In this document: positions 11,563 to 22,730 of the stretch, piece after piece
Numbering within the stretch: the stretch's first letter is position 1
How the letters are laid out: each line of letters opens with the position of its first letter
NCBI GenBank assembly: GCA_963971225.1
Contig: OZ020267.1
Span: 149,447,927-149,511,926 of the forward strand
Direction: 5' to 3'
DNA length: 64,000 nt
Origin: Melieria omissa
Lineage: Eukaryota; Arthropoda; Insecta; Diptera; Ulidiidae
Translations under genes and position numbers: made by a program
Notes under the pieces: generated by a model
What the model was told of the DNA's origin: nothing
Database searches by the model: none
The model's input: only the letters and a program-made list of their open reading frames with translations

Positions 11563-12814
11563 ATATCATCTAAATCACAACCTAGAATATTATCTAAATC
11601 TGTTCGAGATTCGTAGAATCGCTCGCTTAGCGCATCAACACACAGCGGTAAGTCTGTGCGGCAGTGTGCCAGTCAGTCGAAATGTAATTATCCAATTGCG
11701 ACGACTTCACGACCGCCGAGACAATGCGCACACGCGAAATTCAATTAAGCGCGACATAAAACAGCAAACCGTAAAGCAGGCCAACAACACTTTGCGCACC
11801 GACGACGACACACCGATTTACCCCGTGGCAGCGACACTCAATCGCAGTCCTAAATCTGGCGCAGCTCTTTAGTGCGCTCGAGCACATTGCGACACGCCGC
11901 GGCCAACTTGACAACTGCAACGGCGGCCGTTCAGTGTGTGCCGCATCCGCAGCGTAATGCAATTTCGCAGTTCGAAATTGTGAAAATTGGCAAAATTGCA
12001 TTTGATGAAATGCAAACTACAATCAGCAGCAGCAGCAGCAGCATAAGCAGCAACATGATTTCGTTGTTGCACCGCAACTGTCCAGCGTCGGTAGTTTGGC
12101 GTTTTTTGCCACACGTCGACGCGGTCATTTGCGACGAAGCGCAGCAGCCACCGACAACACAAGCATCGCCAAACGCCAGTCGTATGCAAATTCAATCAGC
12201 GCATGTTTGCGCCCCCAGCATCAACTGCTGTGCGCGCAGCATCTAATGCAGCAGCAATGTCAACAACAACAATTGCCGCGAAACAGGCGTTTGCATTGGA
12301 AATGCCGTCGGAATTGCATTTTGGTAGAAAGCCGCGATTTAGTGGCCATGACGCACACACACATACACATACATACATGACACGCCGCACTTTTCGATGA
12401 TGGCTGAAATGTGTGTGCAACATGCAGGTGCGCGCTTCCACTGACGCGTGTGTTGGACAGTGCGCAGACATTTAAAATTTTCGGTCAGCAGGAAGCGAAA
12501 GGACTGAACGCCGCTGCTGCGATTTGTTTCGCAATGCCAACAATCCGCATTTGATTAGCTGATATGGCGAAAATATGAATAAATTTTCACAGCACATTTC
12601 ATCATTTCTCATTTGTGAAGTGCAGCGCATCAATTCGGACAATTGAGCGGCTCTGGCACGGTTCTAGGTTAGGGATGAACTGTGGACTGAACTCTTTATT
12701 TACACATTTATGACTTTGTGAAGTGGTCGCTAGGTGATAATTAAAGTATTTTCTCTGTGTTTCAGCAACTTTCCGATTTTTATTACACAATCTTTAACCG
12801 CTTGGACACAATTG
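11563..12814. other. GC-rich non-coding island with CAG/CAA runs
   Basis: 11640-12540 is GC-rich, with AGCAGCAGC (about 12026-12045), GCAACAACAA and ACACACACAT tracts. Overlapping frames on both strands (for example 11872-12246 plus, 11869-12195 minus) are low-complexity and have no domain. Probably a conserved regulatory segment or untranslated exon. Confidence 0.4.
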
Positions 12815-12996
12815 AGGCAATAGTTAGGTTAGGTTAGGTTGGAGTGGCAGCCTTCTACATGAAAAGCTTACTTGAGCAAAAATTAATGTTCATTGCGGTA
12901 CCACAGTGGTTTCTGCGACTCCCCCTTACAGCGATGAGAACCAAGACGATTCCATTATGGACCTGGCTACATCTCTGATACTCAAAGGCAATAGTT
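12815..12996 (-). mobile_element. CCTAA-tailed retroposon with 11-bp target duplication
   Basis: The 160-bp insert 12826-12985 is bracketed by identical AGGCAATAGTT at 12815-12825 and 12986-12996. Its left edge is TAGGTTAGGTTAGGTTGG. On the minus strand that is a (CCTAA)n 3' tail, so the insertion is in minus orientation. The body contains GGTACCACAGTGG. A variable-length duplication plus a simple-repeat tail indicates target-primed retroposition (SINE-like). A plus-strand element with a similar tail lies at 50627-50878. Confidence 0.75.
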
Positions 12997-13680
12997 CATT
13001 TGGACTAATGAAAAAAGCTGAACCAAGAAGCTTATATCTTCTTCTGGCTAATGAGAGACATTGAAACAACAGGTGGAGACAATAGTTATATCATAACAAG
13101 TTTAAAACCAACGATTGGGACTAAGTATCCCAAGGCTTTTAGCTGTTAGCGAAAATTTAAATTCTAAAACTTTCAAAAGTTTTACTTCTGAGTACTTCAA
13201 TAGCAAATATTACGTATCAAAATGATTCGAAAGGATTGAAATAATCTTCATCTTCCAAATTGCTAACATCGCTTCTTTTCTGGAACGAACACAATACGGA
13301 TCTGAAGTTTGAATTCAATGAAAGAGATTCAAAAAATTGAAAGTCCTTCTTGAATTTTAAATTGGAAGCAACTTTATAGCTTTTGCACGTCATCAAATGC
13401 ATTCTTTAAGAACGTGCAAGAGCTATGAAATTGTTTCCAAGAAGGAGAAGAAGATTCAAGAAGGGCTTGAAATTGTGTCCAATCTAAGATTCAAGAAGGG
13501 CTTCCAATTCTTTGAATCTGTTACAGCTTTGCACGTCCTTAAAAAATGAAATTGTTTCCAATGTCAGGCTTTCAATACTTTGAATCTCTTTCATTGAATA
13601 AAAGTCAGATCCACTTGACTTGGTGACATTAGCCGTGATTTCTTGTAAGGCTACGAAATCAGTTAATCAATGGGGACAAT
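12997..13680. repeat. Foldback-like repeated spacer
   Basis: TTGGAAGCAACTTTATAGCT and TTTGCACGT (about 13361-13391) pair with AACGTGCA and AGAGCTATGAAATTGTTTCC (about 13410-13440). GAAAGAGATTCAAA/TTTGAATCTCTTTC also recur in opposite orientations (about 13320 and 13580). The whole stretch looks like a decayed foldback element without clear termini. Confidence 0.5.
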
Positions 13681-13682
13681 CG

Positions 13683-14690
13683 TTACACCTAACCTCACCT
13701 ACTTCTATGTCGGCTAATACTCCTGCAACATTGGGTCTGTAACTCGACTAAAAATGTATTCACAACATTAAAAAACAGTGAAAATCTGTCACCAATTTGT
13801 TTTATTCTTGATTTGAATAAAATCCCTCGCAGCAGCCGTTGCCAAAGATTGTGAATATCATCTTCTTCTTTTAGTTTAAAGTTGACATGAAACTTAGAAA
13901 CAATTTTAAACTTTTCTTAACTCCAGCGCCATCACAGATATATGCAAAAAAATCCATCAAATTTTTCAGTGATCATTAAAAAATCGATATCTCTATTACT
14001 TTCACAGATCAACCTAACCTCATCTACTTGTATGTCGGCTATATTCCTGCAACCTTGGGTCTGTAACTCAACTCGAAATTGATTCAAAACCTTCAAAAAG
14101 AGTTAAAATCTGTCAACTAAACAAATTGTTGACAGATTTTTACTCTTTTTTAGTGGAATAAACTTTCTCTCAGCAACTGTTGCCACAGATTGTGAATACC
14201 ATCTTCTTCTTCTAATTTAAAGTTGGCGTGAAACTTAAAAAAAAAAATTTGAAACTTTTCTTAACTCCAGCGCCATCACAGATATGTTATATGTAAAAAA
14301 ATCCATCAAATTTTTCAGTGATCATTAAATAATCGATTTCTCTATTACTTCCACAGATCAACCTAACCTCACCTACTTCTATGTGGGCCATATTCCTGCA
14401 ACCTTGGGTCTGTAACTCAACTCGAAATTGATTCAAAACCTTTAAAAAGAGTAAAAATCTGTCAACAATTTGTTTAATTTTTTAATAGAATAAAATTTTT
14501 CTCAGCAACTATTGCCAAAGATTATGAATATCTGCTTCTAGTTGAAAGTTGGCTTGAAACTTAAAAAAAATTTTGTCAACTTTTTTATAACTCCCCCAGC
14601 GTCATCACAGATAAATATATGTAAGTGAAATCCATAAAATGTTTCACTGATCATTAAAAAATCGATTTCTCTATCACTTCCACTCACACG
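13683..14690. repeat. Tandem array, ~325-350-bp unit, 3 copies
   Basis: CCTAACCTCACCTACTTCTA starts units at about 13688, 14012 and 14362. Each continues with TGGGTCTGTAACTC, AAATCTGTCA, GCCAAAGATTGTGAATA, AACTCCAGCGCCATCACAG and CAGTGATCATTAA. The middle unit holds a strong hairpin, AAATCTGTCAAC...GTTGACAGATTT (about 14106-14141). No coding frame. Unit length excludes a CRISPR array. Confidence 0.8.
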
Positions 14691-15735
14691 TCAGCCATGT
14701 GCAACATTGGCAGCAACAGTGGCAGCACAAATGCAGTTGCCGCCTCGCTGGCGTTGCATGCAGCGTTAATGAAATTATAATTTATAAAAATTGCATTTTT
14801 TCCATAGCATTTTTATTATTTTTGACATATTCAATATTTGTTGATGATGCTGTCGCCAGAAGTACGCAACAACAAACAGCCACATACATGCTGCCAACAA
14901 TAATAACAACAACAACAGCATGACAGCATAAGCGCCTGGCATGTTGTTGCTGATGTTATTGTTGTTGAAGTTGCTACTGATGGTGGTGGTGCTGCCGCTG
15001 TTGCTGCTGGTGGCTTCGCTTTGATGGACTTTCGTACATATTTCGCCTTAATTCAGTTAATTCAAATTAATAAAGCGAAATTGCATTTCATTTGAATGCA
15101 GTCTCGCGCTTTCAATTAATGCAATTGAAGCAGTTTTTGTTGTTGCATGCTGCACTTTTTTCATTTATTTCATTCATTGTTGTTGTTTTTTCAGTTTTGT
15201 TCGAAATGTTTTCCCCCTTTCGTTGACAAAGTGTTATTACTGTTGCATGCACACTGCACGATTGTTGCCGAGCGCGTTGCATCAATTAAAGTTTCTCATA
15301 TTTACAATTTATGCATTGAAATGTGTAAAAATAAAAATTAAACAACAACAACAAACGCAACAATAAAGAAAATTCAATATTGACTGCAGTTGCATTAAGT
15401 GACAACAGACGTTTTTTGCACTAACCCCTTGTAGTTGTATGTTGAGTGTGAAAGGTGTCTGGAATTGCTTAATTTACATACAGAGTTGCATTTGTGCATT
15501 GAAGTGGATGAATCTTGAGTGCAAACTTGGTGCAGCATTTGAGTTTAACAAAGTTTTTTGACTTTTGGTAATTAATGATTTTTGTAATTAGAAGTGTTAA
15601 AAGAGATTTATTAAACAAACAAATTTGGTCCAGAAATATACTCGTATTCTGCAACGCTTTTTAAGTAAAAGGAGTTAATGTACTAAAGCATTAAGGTTGT
15701 AAAATTACTCAGATTACTTATAGATCATTAGTGGA
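14691..15735. other. Non-coding, CAA/CAG-rich then AT-rich
   Basis: 14699-15010 is rich in CAACAA, GCAGCA and their complements TTGTTG and GCTGCT on one strand, as in fly regulatory DNA. 15120-15400 has ATGCA and TTGTTGTT motifs. The frames carry no domain. Confidence 0.35.
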
Positions 15736-16083
15736 GTGGGGATATTTAATGCCAGCTCCCAGCTAGCAGTCAGTCTGGGAGATAAGGCCAAAGTCTTAAT
15801 GTCAGGACGAGTCATAATGTCCGACAGTAAGGCTGCAATAAACGTTCTGAGCTTGAGGAGGTTTCACTCCAAACTAGTCTGGGAGACAGCAAATGTTCTC
15901 CAAGACATTTCAAAGGATAACCGAGACAACCGGCACTGGGTCCCTAGGCACTGTGGTCACTACGGTAATGAGAAGGAAGACATATTGGCAAAGGAGAGAG
16001 CCACAAGACGACCCTACGGACCTGAACCGTTCAGAGGTGTCAGCAAAGCTCATTGTAGTGCTCATCTAGTACAAATAGGTTAA
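15736..16083 (+). pseudogene. LINE (Jockey/R1-like) RNase H remnant
   Basis: The 115-codon frame begins GIFNASSQLAVSLGDKAKV, resembling the first strand of the RNase H domain. It then jumps to VIMSDSKAAINVLSL, which holds the Asp of the DSxAA motif. It ends HWVPRHCGHYGNEKEDILAK, matching the WVPGHxGxxGNExAD motif of non-LTR RNase H with Ala changed to Glu. The expected FQAE segment between strands is missing, so the catalytic Glu is lost. It stops at TAA after HLVQIG. A dead, internally deleted fragment. Confidence 0.82.
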
Positions 16084-16581
16084 TCGCGTGCACCTTAAAT
16101 CAAAACTATTTTCTGGACTAACTTTGGGTGGCTAAAAATCAAAACATTTTTTAAGAAACGTTTTTGAAAAATCTTCTAAAAACCAGTTCTTTCCCTGTTG
16201 TTTCTGTTTTGAGCACATATCTCGTAAACGAATCATCTGACTAACACAAGTGGTCCGTCGTTCAGAATATAATACCTTAGCCGTTCAGATGAGACTTAAT
16301 GAAGTTAGTGACGATGAAAGTTGTAAAAAAGAGAATTTTTCAACCATTTTCAAAAACTATACATTTTTGAATGATTTTTTTTTATAGATAAAATAAATTA
16401 TCTCCTCTGATTTTAAAATATAAGATAAAAGATACTTTATTTGTGTAAATTTTAAGCCTAACACGAATAGAATTCGAAAGAAAACTTACAAAGTTATAAA
16501 GCACTGAGTGAAAACATCAACTTTACATTTATTACATCGTCCGACAAAAAACAAGAATTTGTATCGAGACCCATCCAAATG
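16084..16581. other. AT-rich spacer, nothing recognised
   Basis: Poly-A/T-rich sequence after the RNase H remnant. No frame, element end or RNA gene seen. Confidence 0.3.
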
Positions 16582-16833
16582 TTAACACATTTTAAGCGGG
16601 TAGCCTAGTATATGAAACTATGCTGCGTAGCGGGCATTACTTGCAAAACAAGCAAAAATTGCGCGATCCAAAATAAATAATATTTGCAAAAGAAATTTAT
16701 GAAACTAAAATAATTATATGAAATAATACTTTCAGTTTTATATGAAAACCAATCCGGTAAAAATACCCGCCCCGCTTATAAGCAGCAGTTTTCACAACGG
16801 GTAATTTTACCCGGCCCGCTTTTAATGTGTTAA
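16582..16833. mobile_element. TTAA MITE, 'CACATTTTAAGCGGG' family
   Basis: TTAA at 16582-16585 and 16830-16833. The termini CACATTTTAAGCGGG (left) and CACATTAAAAGCGGG (right, inverted) match at 14 of 15. A 16-bp inverted pair, CGGGTAA-TT-TTACCCG (16798-16813), is centred 24 bp inside the right TTAA. 252 bp, non-coding. Confidence 0.8.
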
Positions 16834-17348
16834 TATAGGCGTGAAACTATAGGTCATTAATAGTTGCCAGACATAGTCAGTTTTTCATTTTCTGACTTTT
16901 AAGGATCCAAATATTTTTTTATATTTGCTTCCTTCTAACTAAATTTTCTATTTTGAACTTTCAGAACTAAAATAGAATTAAATTTAAATGTATGAATCTA
17001 CAGACTGAGATCCAATGATCTCAACGTATGTTTTCCTTACCTGACATATTTTTGGTGCCAAATATACCAAATTTGCGAAAGAGATACCCTCTCTTGGCTT
17101 CCCAGGGAGGTCATAAAGCTCTCTTAACATTTTCTGCTATCTTTCTGTAGCTCTTAGGGAAGCTTATAAAGATCCATGAAATACATTTTTATCTGACTTT
17201 AGATCAGTGCTACTCGAAACGAAAAAAAGGCTTCTTGGGCAATGCTTCTCGCGAGTAGTGCAATGGTTTCTGCTTTGGATCATTGGGAGGGGCTCCATAA
17301 AGTCCTCATAACACTTTTCGCTATCCGTATTTTATTCCTCAGAGAGAC
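16834..17348. repeat. Spacer with a diverged ~180-bp duplication
   Basis: CATAAAGCTCTCTTAACATT with TTCTGCTATC (about 17112) and CATAAAGTCCTCATAACACT with TTTCGCTATC (about 17294) are similar blocks, each preceded by a GGGAGG motif. No gene seen. Confidence 0.4.
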
Positions 17349-17591
17349 TTAACCCTTTCGGGACGGAGTTTAATTTCGAGAACCAAGTACTCTTCAAAGA
17401 AATGTTCCCATGCTATGAAAGTTGAGGCTGGAAAATTATGTTGCATACTCGCAAAGTCTAAAATCAGCCTTTTAGCTGGGATCATTAATTCCAATAAATA
17501 TTTTGAGTGGATCATACAATTTGATTAATTCTTTTAAGGGACATTCAAAACTTGGTGGAATGTGTTATTCCAGTAGTCCCGAAAAGGTTAA
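17349..17591. mobile_element. TTAA MITE, 'CCCTTTCGGGAC' family
   Basis: TTAA at 17349-17352 and 17588-17591. The termini CCCTTTCGGGAC and (inverted) CCTTTTCGGGAC differ by one base. An inverted pair TGGAAT-5 nt-ATTCCA (17556-17572) is centred ~24 bp inside the right TTAA, the same design as in the other TTAA families here. 243 bp, non-coding. Confidence 0.8.
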
Positions 17592-20398
17592 CTAGTCTTT
17601 GGACTACTTTCCTTTGTCCTGATTTAGTTCTTTAATTGAGTTCACAAGCTGATAGGAGCACGCAACAAATTTGTTTATCCCTTTTAACTTCTGAGAAAGT
17701 TAATAAAATTTTTATAGTTACTACTCGTTTCTGTTCATCTGAAAACGACGCAGTACTTTCATATTAAAAATGAGTTTATGATCAAAATTGTTCCACCAAA
17801 ATAGGCTAAAGACATCATTTCTTTTTTTAAATTGATTTGTCCAACTTTCTCCACTTTGTTTTGTGTTTTTGCCTTTACATTGTTTCTTAGAAACTTGGGT
17901 TTGACTCGTTTTTTTCTTTCTGTCCAACCAACCAACCAACTCTTTTGTTTCGTTCAAGTCTTTGTCTTAACTTTATTAGATGTGTTTGCTTGTTTTCAAT
18001 GAGATGTTGCAGGGTTTACAGATTTATTTTTAAAATCAAACACTTAAGTCTTTGATGAAAATTCAATAAATTAGTTCATCTACGTTTGCTGTGAATAAAG
18101 TTCGTCGGAACTTCTTCCTATTTCGTACTCAATTCACACTTTTTACAGCTTTTTCTTCCCTTTATTCTGGAATCTTTCTCAGTATTTTATGAAAATATTT
18201 TCTTAAGCCATCTAGTTTAATAATTTTTCTTCTAAAACATGCTCCAGAAGTGGTTACATCTGTGCTCTGCTCAGCTCACTTATTCACGGCAAAACAACCG
18301 ACCAGACGGCAGAGACTGCGCCTAATTCCATTAAATTGAATTACTGCAATTGGCTCTGGGAATATGTATGAGACGCTTGCGTCGCGCTGCCAGACGCAAG
18401 CGACACGCACGTCAGAACTTATGCCGGCAGTCGCTGCGTCAGCCCAAGGCGAAAAGTCTATGAACGCCGCTGTCACATACGCGCACCGAAGGAATTATGC
18501 GAGCGAGCGGCGACCGCGGCAGCCCTTCGATTAATCAAATTGCTGCACATACTTTCAAATTTACAAATTGAATTAAGCAATTCTGCTCTTTGTTGTGTAT
18601 CAGTTTCGTCGGCATGCCAGCGCACCGAAACAACAACAAAAAAGCCCAGCGAAATGTGGCAAAAACTCGGCGAGTGGACCATAAGGGGCGCCAACTTTTT
18701 TATTTCATTTCATTTTGCTTTTGTTGTACGTGTAGGTGGGAGAGTGCAGCAAAGCATATTAGGACAATTTAATTATGAAGTTGATAACTGAACTAAAGTG
18801 AAAATCGAATGAAATTGATCGCAGTTCTGCGATGCGGCGCAGCGAAAGAGCGAACGTCTTTTGACGTTTGACAACTCGGACAATATTGAGCATACTTTCA
18901 GGCTGACCAGCTCTGAAAATTATTTGCAAAACAGATTTCTCATTAAGACAATAATTATTGATTATGATTGTTGTTTAGTTGAAAGCGCAATCGCCAAATG
19001 CTCATCGCTGCCATGCGCCGCAGTCGCCGCTCGACGTATCACAAACAATGCGGATGCGACAGCTGATGCGCGCTAATGTCATCAGCGCACAACCGCACTT
19101 AATTCGCTCACTTCAAATTCAAAAATTCAAATTAGGCAGTCGACCGGTCGGTTGGCTGATTGCTTGCGCGGCGGATGTGCGGATGCGCGAATGCACCGCA
19201 CGCCAATCAACGCCAGCAATTGCGAATTGCGACGCGGCACTTGGCGTCAACTGTGGGTGTGCGCGCCACTGCAGTCGATGACGGTGTCGGTCGCGCCACT
19301 GCACTGCGCAATGCACAACAACGCGACGACATGTGGCAGAAGTGCGAAGAATTCGCGCCGCTGATGTTATCACTGCAAAAATTAGGCATTTGACTCAATC
19401 CGTCAGATCCGTTGCCGGCCAGCAGCAGACACTCGCCGTCTGCCATAACCGAAATATGGAAACCTTCCAAGCGCGTCTAGTGCGGGTCTGGGCTGCAGTG
19501 CAGCGGCAGCGGCGGCGGCTGCTGGCTGGTGTCGTTTTCACTTTGATTGCCACCAGCGAATTAAGCGAATTGTTTTCGAATTTGATTGTGGCAATTGAGC
19601 GGAGGTAAGCAACACTGGCGCGCGGTCTGTCTGTTCGGCGCATTGTCTCCAGCTGATAGCCAAGCAGACATTTCCACATACAAACTTTTATATATATGTG
19701 TATGTACACAAGTAGTGATTAGAGCAAATTGAGTTGAAGACAGCAAAGATCGCAAGCGATTTGTTCGTGTTGCTATTTTTAGCATATTTATTAAATTATC
19801 GTTTGCCATCTGTGTGGCTGCTTGTTTGTAGATTTTCCACACACACCTTACAGCTTGCATCATGATTGGCGTATGTGTGCCGGTCCTTGTGCGCCAACCC
19901 TCTTCAAGTGGCCAACAACGCGCCGCCAATCAACCCTTTCGACCAACGCTCCATTGTGTCTTGACGCGCTTAATCAACGATGTCGCACAATTTTCTCTTT
20001 AATTACACAAACACAATGCCACACCCGCAGGCGAGGGGTTGCAAAGACCCATTGTGTGCGGCAGCATCGACGGCGAAAAGTGCGCATGCTGAGCATAAGT
20101 TTTCTGGCTGAAATTAATCGGTGGCTGATTTGAATTTAAAGGCGCAGAGTGGGAGAAAAGAGATGGATTTTTGTGGATATAGTTGAAGGTAATACCATAG
20201 AAATCTGTGCAAAGTTTATAAATCAAATGCATTTTTTAGTTACAGTTTTGATAAATTACGGATGTGAAATTTCATTTAGTTCTTAGATTTCGATGGAAAA
20301 GTCAATGTTTTGGATTATTTCATTTGCATTTGTCTGACTAAATCGGGAGAATCTATAAAAAAATTTAAATCTTGCAAGGAAAGATAGTTAAAATTTTA
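17592..20398. other. AT-rich spacer then GC-rich regulatory-like island
   Basis: 17592-18250 is AT-rich and featureless. 18270-20130 is GC-rich, with CGCAGTCGCCGC, GCGGCAGCGGCGGCGG and CAGCAGCAG tracts. A perfect 10-bp stem CGCTTGCGTC...GACGCAAGCG with a 9-nt loop lies at 18374-18402. A donor-like GAG|GTAAGC occurs at about 19605. Frames on both strands overlap and lack domains. Possible untranslated exon or enhancer DNA. Confidence 0.35.
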
Positions 20399-21057
20399 TT
20401 AATACTAGAAAGACCGCAAGTTTTCCATACCTACAAAGTATATATCGGATACAGTGGTTCAGTGCTCCGGGTCCTAGACAATCCAGAATCTTCATTAAGG
20501 GATATAACCCCAAATGGAGCGAAGAGTGCCTCAGGCTGAGGTAAAACCAGCTTAGACAGATTACTGGACTTCTAGCTGGACACTGCAGACTGAGGAAACA
20601 CATGAATACAATCGGTATAGAACAGGTAAGCATCTGCAGATTTTATGGAGCTGTAGAAGAAACGCCGGAGCACATCATGCTGCGCTGTGAAGCAGTCTGT
20701 CGTAGCGATATCTGGGCCAATACTGGCTTGCAGAGGAGAATGTCAAGCACCTGGACTCCCGTGGGCTACTAAGTTTCATTATGTCAGTGGGTCTAGGGGA
20801 TGTTCTCTAACGATCTGTAGGGGGCACAATAGATCACTAACAGTCAGTGCAACAAACCTCAAATAAATCTATCTACATATATATCGGATTTGGCTAACTT
20901 TTCACAAAATGAATTTAAACAAAAAAAGTTGAAATTTTTCACCGTAAAAAAGATAAAACTCACTAAAGCAAAAGTTGATAGAAATATTAAAAAAAAAATA
21001 CAGATATTTAAAAATTAAGAACCATCAAAATGACCGCAATGGTCTTTCTAGTGTTAA
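20399..21057. mobile_element. TTAA MITE 'ACTAGAAAGACCG' family, copy with nested LINE tail
   Basis: TTAA at 20399-20402 then TACTAGAAAGACCGCAAG. The right end GGTCTTTCTAGTG precedes TTAA at 21054-21057. Removing the 427-bp LINE insert and its duplication leaves ~220 bp, the length of the copies at 43244-43470 and 56678-56908. The terminus resembles that of piggyBac itself, which begins CCCTAGAAAGATA. Confidence 0.8.
20451..20877 (+). pseudogene. 5'-truncated LINE C-terminal tail with 12-bp target duplication
   Basis: Bracketed by TATATATCGGAT at 20439-20450 and 20878-20889. The frame reads KWSEECLRLR, a stop, NQLRQITGLLAGHCRLRKHM, then ICRFYGAVEETPEHIMLRCE. That is the post-RNase-H cysteine/histidine region (CxxxC-like, HIxxxC) of Jockey/R1-type LINEs. 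A stop after TWTPVGY is a one-base frameshift, and a shifted frame completes LLSFIMSVGLGDVL. The 3' untranslated part ends AACCTCAAATAAATCTATC. Typical dead-on-arrival insertion. Confidence 0.85.
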
Positions 21058-21529
21058 AGAAATCAATAATTTTAGTTGTTTCATGAAAATGGGAGCCCAT
21101 GAAAATGGGGAAAAAATGTTCAAAACTTCTCACAGAGTTAATTTTAACTGTCTGTGTGAATGATGATCTCCTCTTTTGATTTGAATAATTTTAAACTCTT
21201 TGTTGATTTCTAGCCACCGGAAAAAGTCGCTAGAGCTTAAATCTGATGTCTATGGTAATTGCAGTGAAATTTCGTTCTGGAATTGAAAAGCTTTTCTTTT
21301 CACAGTAGCACAGCTGTGAACAGCTGCTACATTATTCCAATCAAAAATTGACCTATGATGGCCAAATATGAACAAGTTTTCTTCAAAGTTTTATGCATCA
21401 ACTGAATCAATTACAACACAAAATAGGCCCCAGTTAATGTTCATTACACTTCCAAGTATTCAATGTGGAAAATATCACGTTCAATCCCCAGAAAAATAGT
21501 AACAGTTTCGGACACCTCTTGATTTTTCT

Positions 21530-22730
21530 CTTCTAATTTGTACATAGAAGTTTACTGTATGAACTGTTTCTCCTAAAAATATCCTTAAGTGCTGCATATC
21601 GATACAAAACAGTCGCTAGGTTTGTGATAAAAAAGCAGAAGATCAGCTTTATTCTTCACTATCACATCTTCTACCATAGTTTTCAAAGAAAATTCCAATC
21701 ATTAAACCATATGATGTGCCTTTGTTCCATCTTGTTTAACAATCACTCAATTAGCTCCCTTATGGATTTTGTTCATCATATCATTCCAAATCACTAACCA
21801 AATTGCTGTCAAAAACATATAATGTTGATGTTTGATCATATTTTAACTTACTCTTCCAATTGAAAAGATCACTTAATGTCAAAGCAACTTTTTCACGATT
21901 TTAACTTAATTTCGGTTCCAATTCATCTGATACTTTCTAACTGAATTGTTGAACTCTAATTGATACACAAGAGTTCACTGTATCGACTGTGTCTCCTATA
22001 AATATCCATTAAATGATAAATATCGATGCCAAACAGTGGTCAAGTGGTAGATCAGCTTTATTCTTCACTATGAAGCACACATCTTCTCAAAACCTTTTCC
22101 CTATCATAGTTTTTAAAGAAAATTTCAATCATTAAACCAGCTCATACATGGATTTTTTATCATATTAGGCCAAATCACTACCTAAATCCTGTTCATAACT
22201 TGTGATTTGTTGGATCACAATTTAACTGATTCTTGCTATTGAAAAGAGCCCCAAATGTGAAAGCAACTTTCCTAGGAATTTCACTTAATTTCGGTTCCAA
22301 TTCATCTAACACTTCCTAACTGACTGTTTTTGAATGCGCTAAAAAATACCTTCACTTTCTCACGAAAAGTCGTAGATCAGCTTTATTCTTCACGATGAAG
22401 CCTACATCTTCTCAAACCCTTTTCTTTATCAAAATTTTCAAAGAAAATTTCAATCATTAAACCATATGATGTGCCTTTCTTGCAGCTTGTTCAGCTCACA
22501 TATGGAATTTGTTTATTATTTCAAGCCAAATCACTGACCGATTTGCTGCCCAAATCCTTTTCATAACTTGTGATCTGTTCGATTATATTTTAACTGATTC
22601 TTGCAACTGAAAAGAGCCCTAAATGTGGAAGAAACTTTCGTAGGATTTACACTCAATTTTGATTCCAATCCATCTAAAACTTTCTAACTGAATTGTTGGC
22701 TTCAGTTTGTTGATGAAAATATTTTTAATA
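21530..22730. repeat. Tandem array, ~325-410-bp unit, 3 copies
   Basis: GATCAGCTTTATTCTTCAC occurs at about 21643, 22052 and 22375. Shared blocks follow: CATCTTCT, AAAGAAAATTYCAATCATTA, CCAAATCACT, TTTAACT-ATTCTTGC and TTCGGTTCCAATTCATCT. A dispersed fourth copy sits at 24800-25050. Non-coding. Confidence 0.75.

Noticed and set aside
18374..18402. microRNA precursor
   Set aside because: A 10-bp stem with a 9-nt loop is too short for a precursor hairpin and matches no fly microRNA I know.
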